From NCBI GenBank assembly GCA_020205615.1, contig CM035166.1, positions 78,702,679 through 78,766,678 on the forward strand: DNA of 64,000 bases, in the 5' to 3' direction. Of the stretch, positions 11,330 through 21,522 are shown one piece after another (positions within the stretch are counted from its first letter, which is position 1; each line of letters starts with the position of its first letter). A program made the position numbers and the translations under genes. The notes under the pieces are model-generated. The model ran no database searches. It worked only from the letters and a program-made list of their open reading frames with translations, and had not been told where the DNA came from. Origin of the DNA: Panax quinquefolius (Eukaryota > Streptophyta > Magnoliopsida > Apiales > Araliaceae).

Positions 11330-11971
11330 TTGAAAAACGGATGTCAACCTTTCTTAGCTCATGTCACGGATTTAAACAAAAATACATCAGTTTTGAATGA
11401 TATTTCTATTGTTAATAAATTTCCTGACGTATTCCCTGAAGAACTTCTTGGATTACCCCCAGAGCGTGAAATTGAATTTTGTATTGACCATGAACCTGGT
11501 ACAAAACCCATTTCCAAAGCCCCCTATCGAATGGCTCCTATTGAACTTCAGGAGTTAAAGACCAAACTGCAAGAATTGTTAGACATTAGCTTTATTCGTC
11601 CTAGTACGTCTCCTTGGGGTGCTCCTGTTCTATTCGTAAAGAAGAAAGATAGGAGTATGCGACTTTGTATTGATTATCGGGAGTTGAATCATGTCACCAT
11701 CAAAAATAGGTACCCATTGCCACGTATTGATGACCTGTTTGACCAGTTGCAAGGCGCCAAATTCTTTTCAAAGATCGATCTTCGTTCCGAATATCACCAA
11801 TTGAAGATTAAAACCGATGGCATTCCAAAGACGGCTTTCAGAACTCAGTACGGGCATTACAAATTCCTAGTCATGTCTTTTGGATTGACTAATGCTCCTG
11901 CGGCCTTCATGGATATGATTGAACCGAGTATTCAAGGAATATTTGGATCATTTTGTGGTTGTCCTTATTGA
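11330..11971 (+). CDS. Reverse transcriptase of element A, first half
   Basis: An open block of 213 codons within the former pol. It starts at the linker before RT ([16 protein letters not shown]), then [22 protein letters not shown], the RT fingers [41 protein letters not shown] and SKIDLRS-YHQLKIK, and [12 protein letters not shown]. The SKIDL aspartate is the first catalytic residue. The frame is lost about 11927 by a one-base shift, so the FIDD-type motif is in the next block. Confidence 0.8.
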   Translation: MKNGCQPFLAHVTDLNKNTSVLNDISIVNKFPDVFPEELLGLPPEREIEFCIDHEPGTKPISKAPYRMAPIELQELKTKLQELLDISFIRPSTSPWGAPVLFVKKKDRSMRLCIDYRELNHVTIKNRYPLPRIDDLFDQLQGAKFFSKIDLRSEYHQLKIKTDGIPKTAFRTQYGHYKFLVMSFGLTNAPAAFMDMIEPSIQGIFGSFCGCPY

Positions 11972-12245
11972 TGACATTCTCATATATTCCAAAAGTCGTG
12001 AAGATCATGAACAACACTTGAGGCTGATACTCCAAAAGCTTCGTGAAAACAAGCTTTATGCTAAGTTGAAGAAATGCGAGTTCTGGCTTGAGGAAGTAGC
12101 ATTCCTTGGGCACGTGATATCAAATCATGGAATATCTATTGATCCAGCGAAGATTAAAGCAATACAAAGCTGGGAGCAACCTAAGTCAGTGACCGAAGTA
12201 CATAGCTTTCTCGGCTTAGTTGGTTATTATCGGAGATTCGTATAA
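11919..12245 (+). CDS. Reverse transcriptase of element A, catalytic second half
   Basis: Shifted frame continuing the [26 protein letters not shown] carries the paired catalytic aspartates, followed by [16 protein letters not shown] and [14 protein letters not shown]. It ends at TAA 12243-12245, and pol is then cut at 12280 by the copia insertion and resumes at 50545. Confidence 0.8.
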   Translation: MNRVFKEYLDHFVVVLIDDILIYSKSREDHEQHLRLILQKLRENKLYAKLKKCEFWLEEVAFLGHVISNHGISIDPAKIKAIQSWEQPKSVTEVHSFLGLVGYYRRFV

Positions 12246-12275
12246 GGGTTTTCTCGAATCGTTACTCCATTAACT

Positions 12276-12280
12276 CAGCT
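12276..12280 (+). other. Target-site duplication of copia element B, left copy
   Basis: CAGCT here and CATCT at 50540-50544 flank the TGTTGG...CTAACA element and differ by one base. They lie inside the pol gene of element A. Confidence 0.75.
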
Positions 12281-13747
12281 TGTTGGGAGAGTGCATATTT
12301 TGATTTGATGTTTAAAGTAAATGCTCATGATTATATATAAAGTCCTTCAAGGAATATATGTACAAGGACTTACTAATAGATCAAATTTGTTAAGTATATC
12401 TAAGCTTTTAATGTTTATCATTCTATAAACGAATGTATAGATGAAGAGATCAAAGATGTTAGGTTGATCTACATCTTGAAGTGTAATAGATAGGCTTCAA
12501 AAAGAATCGCAGTCTATCGAGCTGATCAAGAGATTGCAGAAACCAAGGCAGGATCGTAGAGCTTCGAAGATCGTAGTGTATCTGCCTTGAAGGGCCTCTC
12601 CAGAAATCGTAGAGTGGTCCAGACATTTACCAAAACTAACTCTGAGATCGCAGTGTGCTCTCGAAAACGTAGAGTCTCCAAGACAAGCAAGTGAAGATCG
12701 TAGTGTGCAAGTCCTTAAGAGAAATCGTAGTGTTCTCATCAGATCAAGCACCAAGGTGACAAGACACCGCGATCTTGATCGTAGAGTATCATCTGCCTTG
12801 TGTCAGAAGCATCGAGCCCTACCTTTTGTTTAGAGACAAATTCCAACAAATATGGAATGGGTTTTAAACTTTGAAGTCCTCACCAGTCCCAACGGCACAA
12901 AAGATATCCTTAGTATACAACAAAAGGAACGTATTCAAGAAGCTAAGGAAAGGACCATAGGATATAGGAAAACACCTTTTTAGGTGTTAGGTGAGAAAGC
13001 AGTTTGCTGTGTCAGTGGGCCAGAATGAAATTCAGAAGGTGCGCAGAAAAAATTCTCCATCAAAGTTCAGAAAGGTCAAACGCATTTAATGCTTCATCAA
13101 ATGGCTTTAACGGATAGATTTCAAGGATCACATATATGCAGAACATATGTAGATGAGAGATCTAAGCAAGCATTGAACAAAACGCACAAGAACACTCAAT
13201 GCTCAACTCTACGATCTAAGAAAAAGAGAAAGCTTGCTCAGCTACTCAGTTCTTTCGAACAAGTGCTTAACAGTAACTGAGTAGCACCAACCAAGAACTC
13301 AACAACTACTAATCAACTGAAGTAAGAGTTCCAAGTCAGAAGGACTTGAAGAGTTCTAAGTGAACTGTGAAGAACCAAGTCTGCTGGACTTGAAGAGTTC
13401 AAGAGTGAACTAAGAAGTTCCTAGACTGCTGGTCTAGAAGGAATCTGTGAGATTCAGAAAGTGTAAAAGATATCCTTAGTGAATTTCATACTCGAGGAGT
13501 AGAAGAGTGGACTAGGAGCTTTAAGTGCTCTGAACCACTTAAAACTGCTGTGTCTCTTACATTATTGCTATAACTGCTATAACTGCCTCACTCACACCAA
13601 CTTACCATATCTAAAAGGAAGATTAAACAAACCATAATTCCGCTGTGTTTTAATTATTATCAAAATAACAAAGTAAAATGAAAAGAATTTTTAAATATCT
13701 ATTCAACCCCCCCTTCTAGATAACTATTGTGCCTCCGAGAACTAACA
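12281..13747 (+). repeat. 5' LTR of copia element B
   Basis: Starts TGTTGGGAGAGTGC and ends AGAACTAACA just before the PBS. The 3' copy is split as 30707-30865 and 49283-50539. It contains a cluster of GATCGTAG-type motifs at 12500-12790. It also has a distal segment (13320-13440) repeating GAAGAGTTC/AAGTGAACT words. No clear TATA box was recognised. Confidence 0.85.
12500..12790 (+). repeat. Cluster of GATCGTAG(A/T)G-like motifs in the copia LTR
   Basis: About nine copies in 290 bp of a 10-12 bp word, (A/G)ATCG(T/C)AG(A/T)GT, near 12504, 12551, 12568, 12604, 12646, 12664, 12695, 12722 and 12777, irregularly spaced. The same cluster is in the 3' LTR at about 49340-49630. Copies joined head to head elsewhere form the palindrome CACTACGATCGTAGTG. 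A cis-regulatory role is inference. Confidence 0.7.
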
Positions 13748-13748
13748 A

Positions 13749-13761
13749 TTGGTATCAGAGC
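13749..13761 (+). other. Primer-binding site of copia element B
   Basis: TTGGTATCAGAGC, complementary to the 3' end of initiator tRNA-Met, lies one base after the LTR end at 13747. Confidence 0.8.
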
Positions 13762-13811
13762 AGGTTCTATTGTATAACCTACAAAGCTTGAGTAGATCCA
13801 ATGGCACACTT

Positions 13812-14642
13812 ATGTGCAACAAATATAAATTCGCCAACTGGAAAGTTTGGATGCAAGCATACATGGATTCAATAGATGAAGATCTATTTGAAACTGTTCA
13901 GAATGGGCCCTACGTTCCAACAAAGCTTGCACCAACTACAGACAACCCAAACAGAATACAGATCAAGGTCAAAGGAGAATGGACAGACAACGAGAAGCGA
14001 GCTGTCCAACTTGACAAGAAGGCCAATAACATTTTGTTTCAATCCCTAGAGAATGATCTATTCAAAAATGTGGTCAACAACAAAATAGCAAAGGAGGTTT
14101 GGGAAGCACTGCTCATCATGCATGAAGGAACGGAAGAAGTCAGAGAAAACAAAAAATCTCTCCTAACACAGCAATATGAAATGTTTGCACACGTTCAAGG
14201 AGAAAACGTCACTGCCACATACGTGAGATTCAACATTCTGCTCAACTCTCTACGAGCCTATGGAAAGATCTATCCAAACAAAGATCTAATCATAAAGTTC
14301 ATGAGAGCCTTACCAAGCAGGTGGGATGCCAAAACTACTGATATTAGAGAGTCAAAGAATCTTCATGAGATGATTGTTCAACGGTTATATGGCAACCTTC
14401 TTACATACAAACTGGAGTTGACTCAACGAGCAGAAACTCTATCAGAAGGAAGAAAGAAGGATAAGGGTGTTTCTCTTAAAGCAACTGAAAGTACCTCCAA
14501 GTTCAACACTGAAATTGACTCTAACTATGATGAAGAAGATGATGAGGACTTTGCAATGTTGGTGAAAAGACTCAGAAGGTTCATGCATCAAGGAAAAACT
14601 AGCAAGCCAAAGAAAGTCATCAACTACAGCATCCAGGAGTAG
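13812..14642 (+). CDS. gag: Gag of copia element B
   Basis: Open frame of about 276 codons. KFANWKVWMQAYM near the N-terminus and the following DLFETVQNG are typical of Sirevirus Gag. Next come the copia gag-domain segments VWEALLIMHEG, KSLLTQQYEMF, and IIKFMRALPSRWD, then an acidic DEEDDED linker. An upstream ATG at 13801 (MAHLC) is out of frame by one shift, so the native start may be there with a later indel. The zinc knuckle follows the stop at 14640-14642 in the same frame. Gag assembles the cytoplasmic virus-like particle. Confidence 0.8.
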   Translation: MCNKYKFANWKVWMQAYMDSIDEDLFETVQNGPYVPTKLAPTTDNPNRIQIKVKGEWTDNEKRAVQLDKKANNILFQSLENDLFKNVVNNKIAKEVWEALLIMHEGTEEVRENKKSLLTQQYEMFAHVQGENVTATYVRFNILLNSLRAYGKIYPNKDLIIKFMRALPSRWDAKTTDIRESKNLHEMIVQRLYGNLLTYKLELTQRAETLSEGRKKDKGVSLKATESTSKFNTEIDSNYDEEDDEDFAMLVKRLRRFMHQGKTSKPKKVINYSIQE

Positions 14643-14705
14643 ATTAATGATCTATGCTATAATTGCAAGAAGCCTGGCCATTTCATTGCCAACTGAAACA
14701 AACCT
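14643..14705 (+). pseudogene. Zinc knuckle of copia Gag, last Cys lost
   Basis: CYNCKKPGHFIAN continues the gag frame after the stop at 14640-14642. The final ligand of the C-X2-C-X4-H-X4-C knuckle is a TGA stop instead of Cys. This knuckle would bind the genomic RNA. Confidence 0.65.
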
Positions 14706-14866
14706 CTCAGAGAAGAACTAAAGAAGAAATCACATCCAAAGAAGGAGTACAAAGGCAACAAAAGGCCTCGTAAGAGAGAGACAAAGGCCTCAGAAGGTGG
14801 AGGATCGTGGAGTGACTCGCATACAATGACTCAACTCCCCGAACTGGAGATGATGAAGATCCCCAA

Positions 14867-15220
14867 ATGACAAATCTTTACCTAATGGCCAAGAATGCAA
14901 AAGACAAACAGAACTCCAACATACATGAAGTAAGTATAAATGAGGTATTTGACTTCAACTCTCCTGATGTAGACTTTGATGACTTAAGAACTGCACTACA
15001 TGGCATAACATCTGATCTGTATCAATACATGAAATGGTTTAGAGTTCTGTCTAAGGACTATTCACTTCTTCAAAAGGAGGAAGAGAAAGTTCAAGAAGAA
15101 CTGGAAACAGCCCTTGTAAGTACTGACTCTCTGTCCAAGTTTGAAGCTAAGAATAAGCACTTAAAACAAACTAATGAGCTCAATGCACAAAGAGAGTCAA
15201 GTCTAACCTCTAAAATTTAG
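14867..15220 (+). pseudogene. Gag-pol spacer of element B, acidic and coiled-coil-like
   Basis: A 117-residue open piece (NLYLMAKNAKDKQN onward) with charged helices, for example EEEKVQEELETAL, between the zinc knuckle and protease. Sirevirus Gag-Pol proteins have a long spacer here. It ends at a TAG, and 15221-15346 reads on with stops. Confidence 0.5.
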
Positions 15221-15346
15221 GAACTAGAAAAGACAATCTCTACATGGAATAAATCATCTTCATCCATGGACTCCTTGTTCTCTAGCTAGAGAAGTGTCTC
15301 TGACATAACTAGTTTATGCTTTGGGGAATCTACCTCAAAGCTATGT

Positions 15347-15895
15347 GTGGAAAAGGTAAAGGAAACTAGCATCAATAATGCTTCAAGTTTTAGTAGAGGC
15401 ATTATATTTATGAAATCCTCACAGAAGGATGAGCCAGTCAAACCTTGCTCTACTGATTCAATCCATATTCCAAGAAGTAAGGGATCTCATACTGGTCTGG
15501 GTTTCAAAAAAGAGAAGAGTAACCCAACCACTACTCACCAACCTCGAAGGATCGTAGAGTCGAGTAAAACCAACTCTACGAACCAACTGGGAAGGTACAA
15601 TAGAGGTAAGGTACACTCCTCACAAATCATGAAACACAAGGGCACATTGAAGAAGGAAAATCAACTTAACAGAAGGATAACTAAAGATCCACAAAAGTCC
15701 AAATGGAGGAAGAATTCTCTCACACACACACACACAAGCATGCATCATATTAGATGTTTTGTGTGCTATAAAGTTTGTCACAAGGCTGTAAAGTGCTATT
15801 ATAATTCTATGCATATGAGACCCAAGATCAAGCAGATTTGGGTCCCCAAGGGTACTAACAAAGTAGGACCCATGCAAATATGGGTACCAAAATGA
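15347..15895 (+). pseudogene. Gag-pol spacer with second zinc-finger-like segment
   Basis: A Lys/Ser/Asn-rich frame of 182 codons ending in two tandem copies of Q-(I)WVPK. CFVCYKVCHKAVKCYYN near 15755-15800 looks like a degenerate C-X2-C-X4-H-X4-C knuckle. An (CA)n run at about 15720-15736 sits in frame. One GATCGTAGAG motif at about 15550 encodes IVES. Confidence 0.5.
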
Positions 15896-15899
15896 AGGT

Positions 15900-15968
15900 T
15901 TAATGTTACCACGGGAAAAGAGCTCCACGATCACAACCTAGTATCTGGACAGTAGATGCTCAAGGCAC
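15900..15968 (+). pseudogene. Protease active-site region of element B, catalytic motif deleted
   Basis: The sequence reads WTVD and then, in another frame, the SRHMTGN that normally follows the copia DSG active site. Seven bases appear lost between them, removing DSG and shifting the frame. The inference rests on the usual WxxDSGCSRHMTG layout of copia proteases. Confidence 0.55.
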
Positions 15969-17369
15969 ATGACTGGGAACAAAGCCCTTTTGTCTAACTA
16001 CATAGAGAAGGAAGGTCCCTCAGTCATCTTTGGAGACAACAGCTCTGGTAAGACAAGAGAATATGGTTCTGCTGGGAATGGTGCAATGTCCTTCAGTAAA
16101 GTGGCATATGTGAAAGGACTACAACACAATCTTCTGAGCATTAGCCAACTCTGCGACAAGGGTCATCAAGTAACATTCCTCAACAATCAGTGTCAAGTCA
16201 GAGATTTGAAGACATCTGTTGTAAAACTAACCGGGACAAGAGAAGGAAATGTCTACACAGTAAATCTTGGACAAGTGAGCTCAGACGAGATAATATGCTT
16301 TCTGGCTAAAGCATCTGAAGAAATAAGTTGGCTGTGGCATAGAAGACTGTCTCATCTCAACTTCAAGAACATGTCCAAACTAGCCTCAAAAGATCTAGTA
16401 GCATGCTTAACCAAGTTTAGCTTCATCAAAGAAAGACCTTGCAATGCCTGTCAACTTGGAAAGCAGACAAGAAGCTCATTCAAGAGCAAAACTTCCAACT
16501 CCATGGATCTATTTGGGCCAATTCCAACGACGAGCCTCGGAGGGAAGAGATACTCACTGATCATAGTCGATGACTACACCAGATTCACATGGGTGTTCTT
16601 TCTAACCTCAAAGGATGAAATAAGCTCCCAACTGATCAAGATGTTCAGGCAGGTAATGAACGAGAAAGGAGAGAAAATCAAGGCTATAAGGAGTGATCAT
16701 GGCAGAGAATTCGACTTCTCAAAAATGGACCAATTCTACACAGATAATGGCATCAGTCATAACTTCTCAGCTCCACAAACTCCTCAACAAAATGGAGTAG
16801 CTGAGAGAAAGAATAGGACATTGATAGAGGCTGGAAGAACTCTACTAGCAGCAGCCCATCTGCCTGAATACTTATGGGCAGAAGCTGTCAACACTGCATG
16901 CTACACTCAGAACATATCATTCATATACTCTACGATTAAGAAGACTCCCTATGAACTGTGGAAAGGAAAAAAGCCAAGTGTCAGCTACTTTCATGTATTC
17001 GGCTGTGCATGCTACATTCTCAATAATGGAAAGCAGTACTTGACAAAGTTTCAACCCAAGTCAGATGAAGGAATCTTTCTTGGATATGCCATAGACATTA
17101 AGGCCTACAGAGTGTTCAACAAGAAGACATTGAGTGTTGAAGTCTCGATTCACATCATCTTTGATGAGACAGATTTAGACAAAACAGTGCTTCAAGACAC
17201 TATGACTGATAGTTCAGACACTACGAACGAGGTCGTCGAGCTCAACACTACGATCGTAGTGCCAGATAGTGAAATCGTTGAGCAAGGAAATGAGATCGTA
17301 GAGAGGCCTATGCAAGACAATGAACCTCCACACCAAGAAGAAGAAATAGATCTTGAAGACCTAAGATAA
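15969..17369 (+). CDS. Protease C-terminus and integrase of copia element B
   Basis: A 466-codon open frame. It starts just after the lost protease motif (MTGN) and continues through GNVYTVNL and the GAG-pre-integrase zinc domain (LWHRRLSHLN ... CNACQLGK). The integrase core has MDLFGPIP, VDDYTRFTWV, IRSDHGREF and NGVAERKNRTLIEAGRTLL, which supply the D, D and E catalytic residues. The C-terminal part has FGCACYILN and GIFLGYA. Integrase inserts the cDNA into the chromosome. The tail at 17217-17310 contains GATCGTAG motifs read as IV(E/V). Confidence 0.85.
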   Translation: MTGNKALLSNYIEKEGPSVIFGDNSSGKTREYGSAGNGAMSFSKVAYVKGLQHNLLSISQLCDKGHQVTFLNNQCQVRDLKTSVVKLTGTREGNVYTVNLGQVSSDEIICFLAKASEEISWLWHRRLSHLNFKNMSKLASKDLVACLTKFSFIKERPCNACQLGKQTRSSFKSKTSNSMDLFGPIPTTSLGGKRYSLIIVDDYTRFTWVFFLTSKDEISSQLIKMFRQVMNEKGEKIKAIRSDHGREFDFSKMDQFYTDNGISHNFSAPQTPQQNGVAERKNRTLIEAGRTLLAAAHLPEYLWAEAVNTACYTQNISFIYSTIKKTPYELWKGKKPSVSYFHVFGCACYILNNGKQYLTKFQPKSDEGIFLGYAIDIKAYRVFNKKTLSVEVSIHIIFDETDLDKTVLQDTMTDSSDTTNEVVELNTTIVVPDSEIVEQGNEIVERPMQDNEPPHQEEEIDLEDLR

Positions 17370-17567
17370 TAAGGCATCAGAACAGATGTCCCAACAGGAA
17401 ACAGATGGGCAAGAGATCACACTCAAGATTTAATCATTGGAGATCCGAGTGCAAGAGTCAAAACAAGAGCTGCCACCCAAAATGAGTGTTTTTATCTAAG
17501 CTTCCTATCACAAATGGAACCTAAGAAGATAGAGGATGCAATGGAAGACTCCAGCTAGATAGAAGCC

Positions 17568-17805
17568 ATGCTGGAAGAGGTTAATCAGTTTAAAAGAAGC
17601 AAAGTATGGAGATTGGTTCCAAGACCAAAAAGTCATCTTGTCATTGGAACCAAGTGGGTCTTCAGAAACAAGATGGATGAAGATGGAGTAATAACCAGGA
17701 ATAAGGCAAGACTAGTGGCCAAGGGTTACTCTCAAGAAAAAGGCATTGACTATGATGAGACATTTGTACCTGTTGCCAGACTAGAAGCCTCAGAATATTC
17801 CTTGC
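17568..17805 (+). pseudogene. RT N-terminus of copia element B, cut by element F
   Basis: Encodes the start of the copia reverse transcriptase: [59 protein letters not shown]. The last five bases, CTTGC at 17801-17805, are the target-site duplication of element F. Coding resumes at 25031. Between the integrase stop and here (17370-17567) the pol frame is shifted, but INQVQTRAATQNE-like linker remnants can be read. Confidence 0.8.
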
Positions 17806-18732
17806 TATGAGACCCCGAATTTTATGAAATAAAAGTATTCAATTTTTTTATTTTAGTAAATAGTTAAATTACTATTCATGAGTTACTATTCGCGAGTAAT
17901 TCACGAGTTACTATTCACAGGTTACTATTCACCCGATTATTATTCACTCTAGTATTGTTCACTCGAGTATTTAGAACACTTTTTGTGTCGGGGTACTATT
18001 CACAGGGTACTATTCCTGAAGTACTATTCACGGGTGTGGATTTGAGATAGTGTTATAGTTGTGTTACAAATTTTAAAAAGTATGCAAGTTGTTGTATAAT
18101 ATTCGATTGGTCGGGGAATATTCTTTTTGTCGGGGAATATCCGTACGACGGCAAAATCATTGGTGGACCCCGCAACGAAATTATTGTCGGATTGAGAAAA
18201 CGACAAAATACTTTATGAAAATAACGGCGGAAGTTTTACCGTTAACTGTTGAAACACCCGGTGTTAAAAGCACAGTAATACGCATAGTTGCACAGTAGCA
18301 CACGGTATTGATTATTGATGCTTACGTGATAAGTCACTCAGTTTTGTTTTATTGGTATTATTAATGTAATAAAACAAAAAAGCTTTTTATATAAAACAAA
18401 ATACTTTTATAAAGTTATTCTATAAATAGAATATATTATATTCTATTATGCATAGTATTTTGCATAGTAAAATCTTTTTATATAAAACAGAATACTTTTA
18501 TAAAGTTATCTGTTTTATTAGACAATAATTAGAATATATTATATTTTATTATGCATAGTGTTTGCATAGTGCCTCCATAGTGTTTGCATAGTAAAATCTT
18601 TTATAAAGCTATTCGTATTATTAGATTATAAATAGAATATATTATATTTTATTGTAAACTAATCTGGACCGTCCGTTTAAAGTAAATCAATCTGGACCAT
18701 TCATGAATTAGTTACTATGCAATCCATTCTTC

Positions 18733-18740
18733 TATAAATA
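18733..18740 (+). promoter_or_regulatory. TATA box of element F 5' LTR
   Basis: TATAAATA within TTCTATAAATAGAAG; the same site is at 22510-22517 in the 3' LTR. It divides U3 from the transcribed part. Confidence 0.6.
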
Positions 18741-18969
18741 GAAGCTCATTCCTTCATTATTTCTTACGAATTCACTGAAACTCTAGAGAGTTCTTCTTCT
18801 ATAATCTTGAGCGTATTTCTTTAGAGTTTAAGAAAGTTTCAAGCGTAGTACAAGTTTTCTTCGAGTATATCCTCGCCCTACCAGTCGGAATACTCTTCTT
18901 TCAAAGGTAGGGAATATTATTTGTTGTACTCATAAGGGGTATTATTTCTTCTTATTCATGAAGAGAACT

Positions 18970-19320
18970 TCTGTTATTCCATTCTTTATTATTCTGTTGG
19001 AATAACCTGTATATGCGGGCTACCCTATACATGGTGAAATTTTGCTAATATTCCGTTCTTTATTATTCGCTCGAATATCCCGTCTGCGCTTCGTTCAGCG
19101 GGACCGGGTTCTATTATTTATTATTCGTCGTAATATCCTATCTGCAAGGTTCGTTAACCCGGTTCCATTATTTATTATTCTATTGGAATATCCCATCGCA
19201 TGCGGCTTACTACCGGACCGGGTTCCTTTTTATTATTCTGTTGGAATAACTCGCCTGCAAGGCCTATCGCACGCTCGGTGAATTCTTTTGTTATTCCATT
19301 CTTTATTATACTCAATTGGT
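18970..19320 (+). repeat. Degenerate tandem repeat with TTATTC/GAATAA hairpins
   Basis: About five units of 55-75 bp, each with TTTATTATTC, a 3-6 base spacer and (G)GAATA, then a GC-richer tail containing GGACCGGGTTC. Where intact, TTATTC TGTTG GAATAA forms a 6-bp stem. It recurs at 22750-23140 and, inverted, in element D at about 56600-56900. Confidence 0.6.
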
Positions 19321-19554
19321 TAAAACTTTGACTTCTATACTCCATGAAATTAGTGGAATATCCTTAATATTTGCACTTCATCCAGTATCTTTTCATGGCA
19401 ATATTCTTCTGAGCATTCTTGAATTTTATTCTACAAAGAAGTAGCATGTTGACAATTTGGACGTTATTAGTTCCTGGATAAATTAATTCTTGAACTTGTT
19501 TTATTGAATTCTTATATCATTGTCATCATCCTCATGTTTATATTATGTTGAAAG

Positions 19555-20260
19555 TCATCTGTGGCCTGTAGTGCATAGATGGACTTGGTATGATTATGAC
19601 CAGGGATTATTCGGTGTAATCATGACCGTAATGTTACAAATGATGTGGTAAAAATTCTCATTTGCCCGTAGAGCATTGATGGACAATTTTTGGTATGATT
19701 ATGGCTATGGATTCTCTTCGGCCGTAGTACAAAGATGAATTGTTTTATGGCATGATTAGGACCGTTGATGAAAACACGATTATCTTTCGCTCGCAAAGGC
19801 AATGGATAATTGTGGTCGTGGATACTAACGAATATCCTGGCCCAGAGTGTATGGATGATTCGATGATGTGGATTAATTATTGTCGAGTCCAAAGAATGAA
19901 ATATTAATTCATGGATATGATAATAATGAATATCCTCGCCGCCAGTACATGGATAATTCATGAATGTGATATTAACGAATATCCTTGGCCGTAGTGCAGG
20001 GAGGATTCGATGATGTGGATTAATTATTGAGCTGAGTCTCAGCAATGAAATGTTAATTCATAGATGTGATAATAATGAATATCCTTGGCCGTAGTGTATG
20101 GATAATTTATGGATATGATATTAACGAATATCCTTGGCCGTAGTGCATGGAGGATTCGATGATGTGGATTATTTATTGAGCTGAATCTCAGCAATGAAAT
20201 ATTAATTCATGGATGTGATAATAATGAATATCTTTGGCCGTAGTGCAAAGATGATTTAAT
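19555..20260 (+). repeat. Tandem hairpin repeat of the gypsy LTR
   Basis: Repeats of a 40-110 bp unit centred on an inverted repeat around GGCCGTAGTG. At 20230-20252 the stem ATCTTTG/CAAAGAT is perfect with a 9-base loop. Other units have ATCC(T)TG with CATGGAT. The same array is present in F's 3' LTR (23395-24100) and in all other gypsy LTRs of the window. Confidence 0.65.
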
Positions 20261-21185
20261 GATTACGAGCAGGAATTGTGATTTGGTATAACCATGATTT
20301 TTGATGTTTCAGGTGAAGACATGTGATGAAAATTATCTTCGTCCTGGGTGCAAAGAGGAATTTAGAATCACAATTATGATTATGAGTTATTCACATGATC
20401 GTGGATGGAAATTGTTGATTGATGTTACAGGGATAAAACATTATTGGACTTTTAATATAGAGAAGATAATAGACCTTATGGTCTATTTGACTCTTCTAAT
20501 GGATTGCTTGTTCCGCTGCAACAATGGTTGAAAAGTTTTATCATCTACCATATGTTCTAAATCTCTGATTTATTATTGATGAAAGCTATTGATAATTTAA
20601 TTATTTTTAGTCATAATATTCATTACTGAGCTAGTTGTGCTCACCCTTTTTCTTCACAATTCCTTTCAGGTAATAAAAGTGTAGCTGGGTCGCACGGGGG
20701 TAACAGGAGAATAGAACGGTGGTCTCTAGCTGTGGAGGTTCTCCCTAAACAGTATATAAAAGTGTGTTGTATTCTATACATCATTTAGTAGTTATATTTG
20801 TTGAATCAAATAGGGTGAGGTGAACCCAAATTTGGAAGGGTGTTTTGCCACTATCATGGTCAACCAAGGATAATTCTATGAACATATGATATCTATCATA
20901 ACCTAGACGTATGGCCTCCCATGTACGAAGGTTTCATTGAGCCCTTCCCAAAGATTTTAATTCCTAAAACAGTGTTTTACTATACTTTTATGTAAAGTAC
21001 CATTGTAAGGTTGTGATCGAGGCACCATGAGAGCTACATATATTTGAATTAAAACTCATAGTTAACTGTGGTCATATTCTATACGACAGTTCAACAGCTG
21101 TATAAATGAAGTTGTATTTAAATTTTGTACCATGTATCTGGCGACTCAGAATGGGGGATGTATACCTAATTTTGGGGGCGTCACA

Positions 21186-21522
21186 TTTGGTATCAGAGAG
21201 CTTAGGGATATGGTCGCTGGCGGAGATAAGAGTCTAGAACTAGGAGGGGAGAGACAAGTTATATACTTCGCTAGTGTGTGACTTACCTAAGTCAAATTGT
21301 TCACTGATAAGTTGACAAATTATGATATGTCAATTAACCTTTGTTTTGAAGCTATATTCTAGAATGATATCTGAAATACAAGAGATGAGAAATGGGAAAA
21401 TCATGATAGCGAGAAAATTACCGGGAAGGTACAATATGAAAAGAAAACAAGGTATTCTTATCTCTTCGAATACCAGGTACGTAAGTAAATTTCGAGGGCA
21501 AAATTTCATAAGGAGGGGTGAT
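21186..21522 (+). other. Internal region of element F: PBS, gag-start relic, pol-end relic, PPT
   Basis: Opens with TTTGGTATCAGAGAG, a PBS-like sequence, then leader DNA like that of A and C. A short relic of the gag start (about 21352-21410) runs directly into the last bases of pol (TACGTAAGTAAATTTCGAGG, at about 21477-21498) and the polypurine tract AAGGAGGGG. The join shows an internal deletion removing nearly all of gag-pol rather than a degenerated ORF. Confidence 0.75.

Larger units (their letters stand above)
17806..21185 (+). repeat. 5' LTR of element F (3380 bp)
   Basis: Starts TATGAGACCCCG, with the second base changed from the TGTGAGACC of the 3' copy, and ends GGGGGCGTCACA. Contains TACTATTCAC repeats (17868-18030), a TATA box at 18733-18740, TTATTATTC repeats (18970-19320) and hairpin repeats (19555-20260). 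It lacks the GNRA-type hairpin module found in A, C, D and H. No genes. Confidence 0.85.

Noticed and set aside
13749..13772. Gag start at the TTG within the PBS
   Set aside because: The site is the tRNA primer-binding sequence, not a credible start; the first in-frame ATG is 13812.
19620..20045. Minus-strand 141-codon ORF with NPHHRI repeats
   Set aside because: It translates the LTR hairpin repeats, and equivalent positions in the other F LTR are not open.
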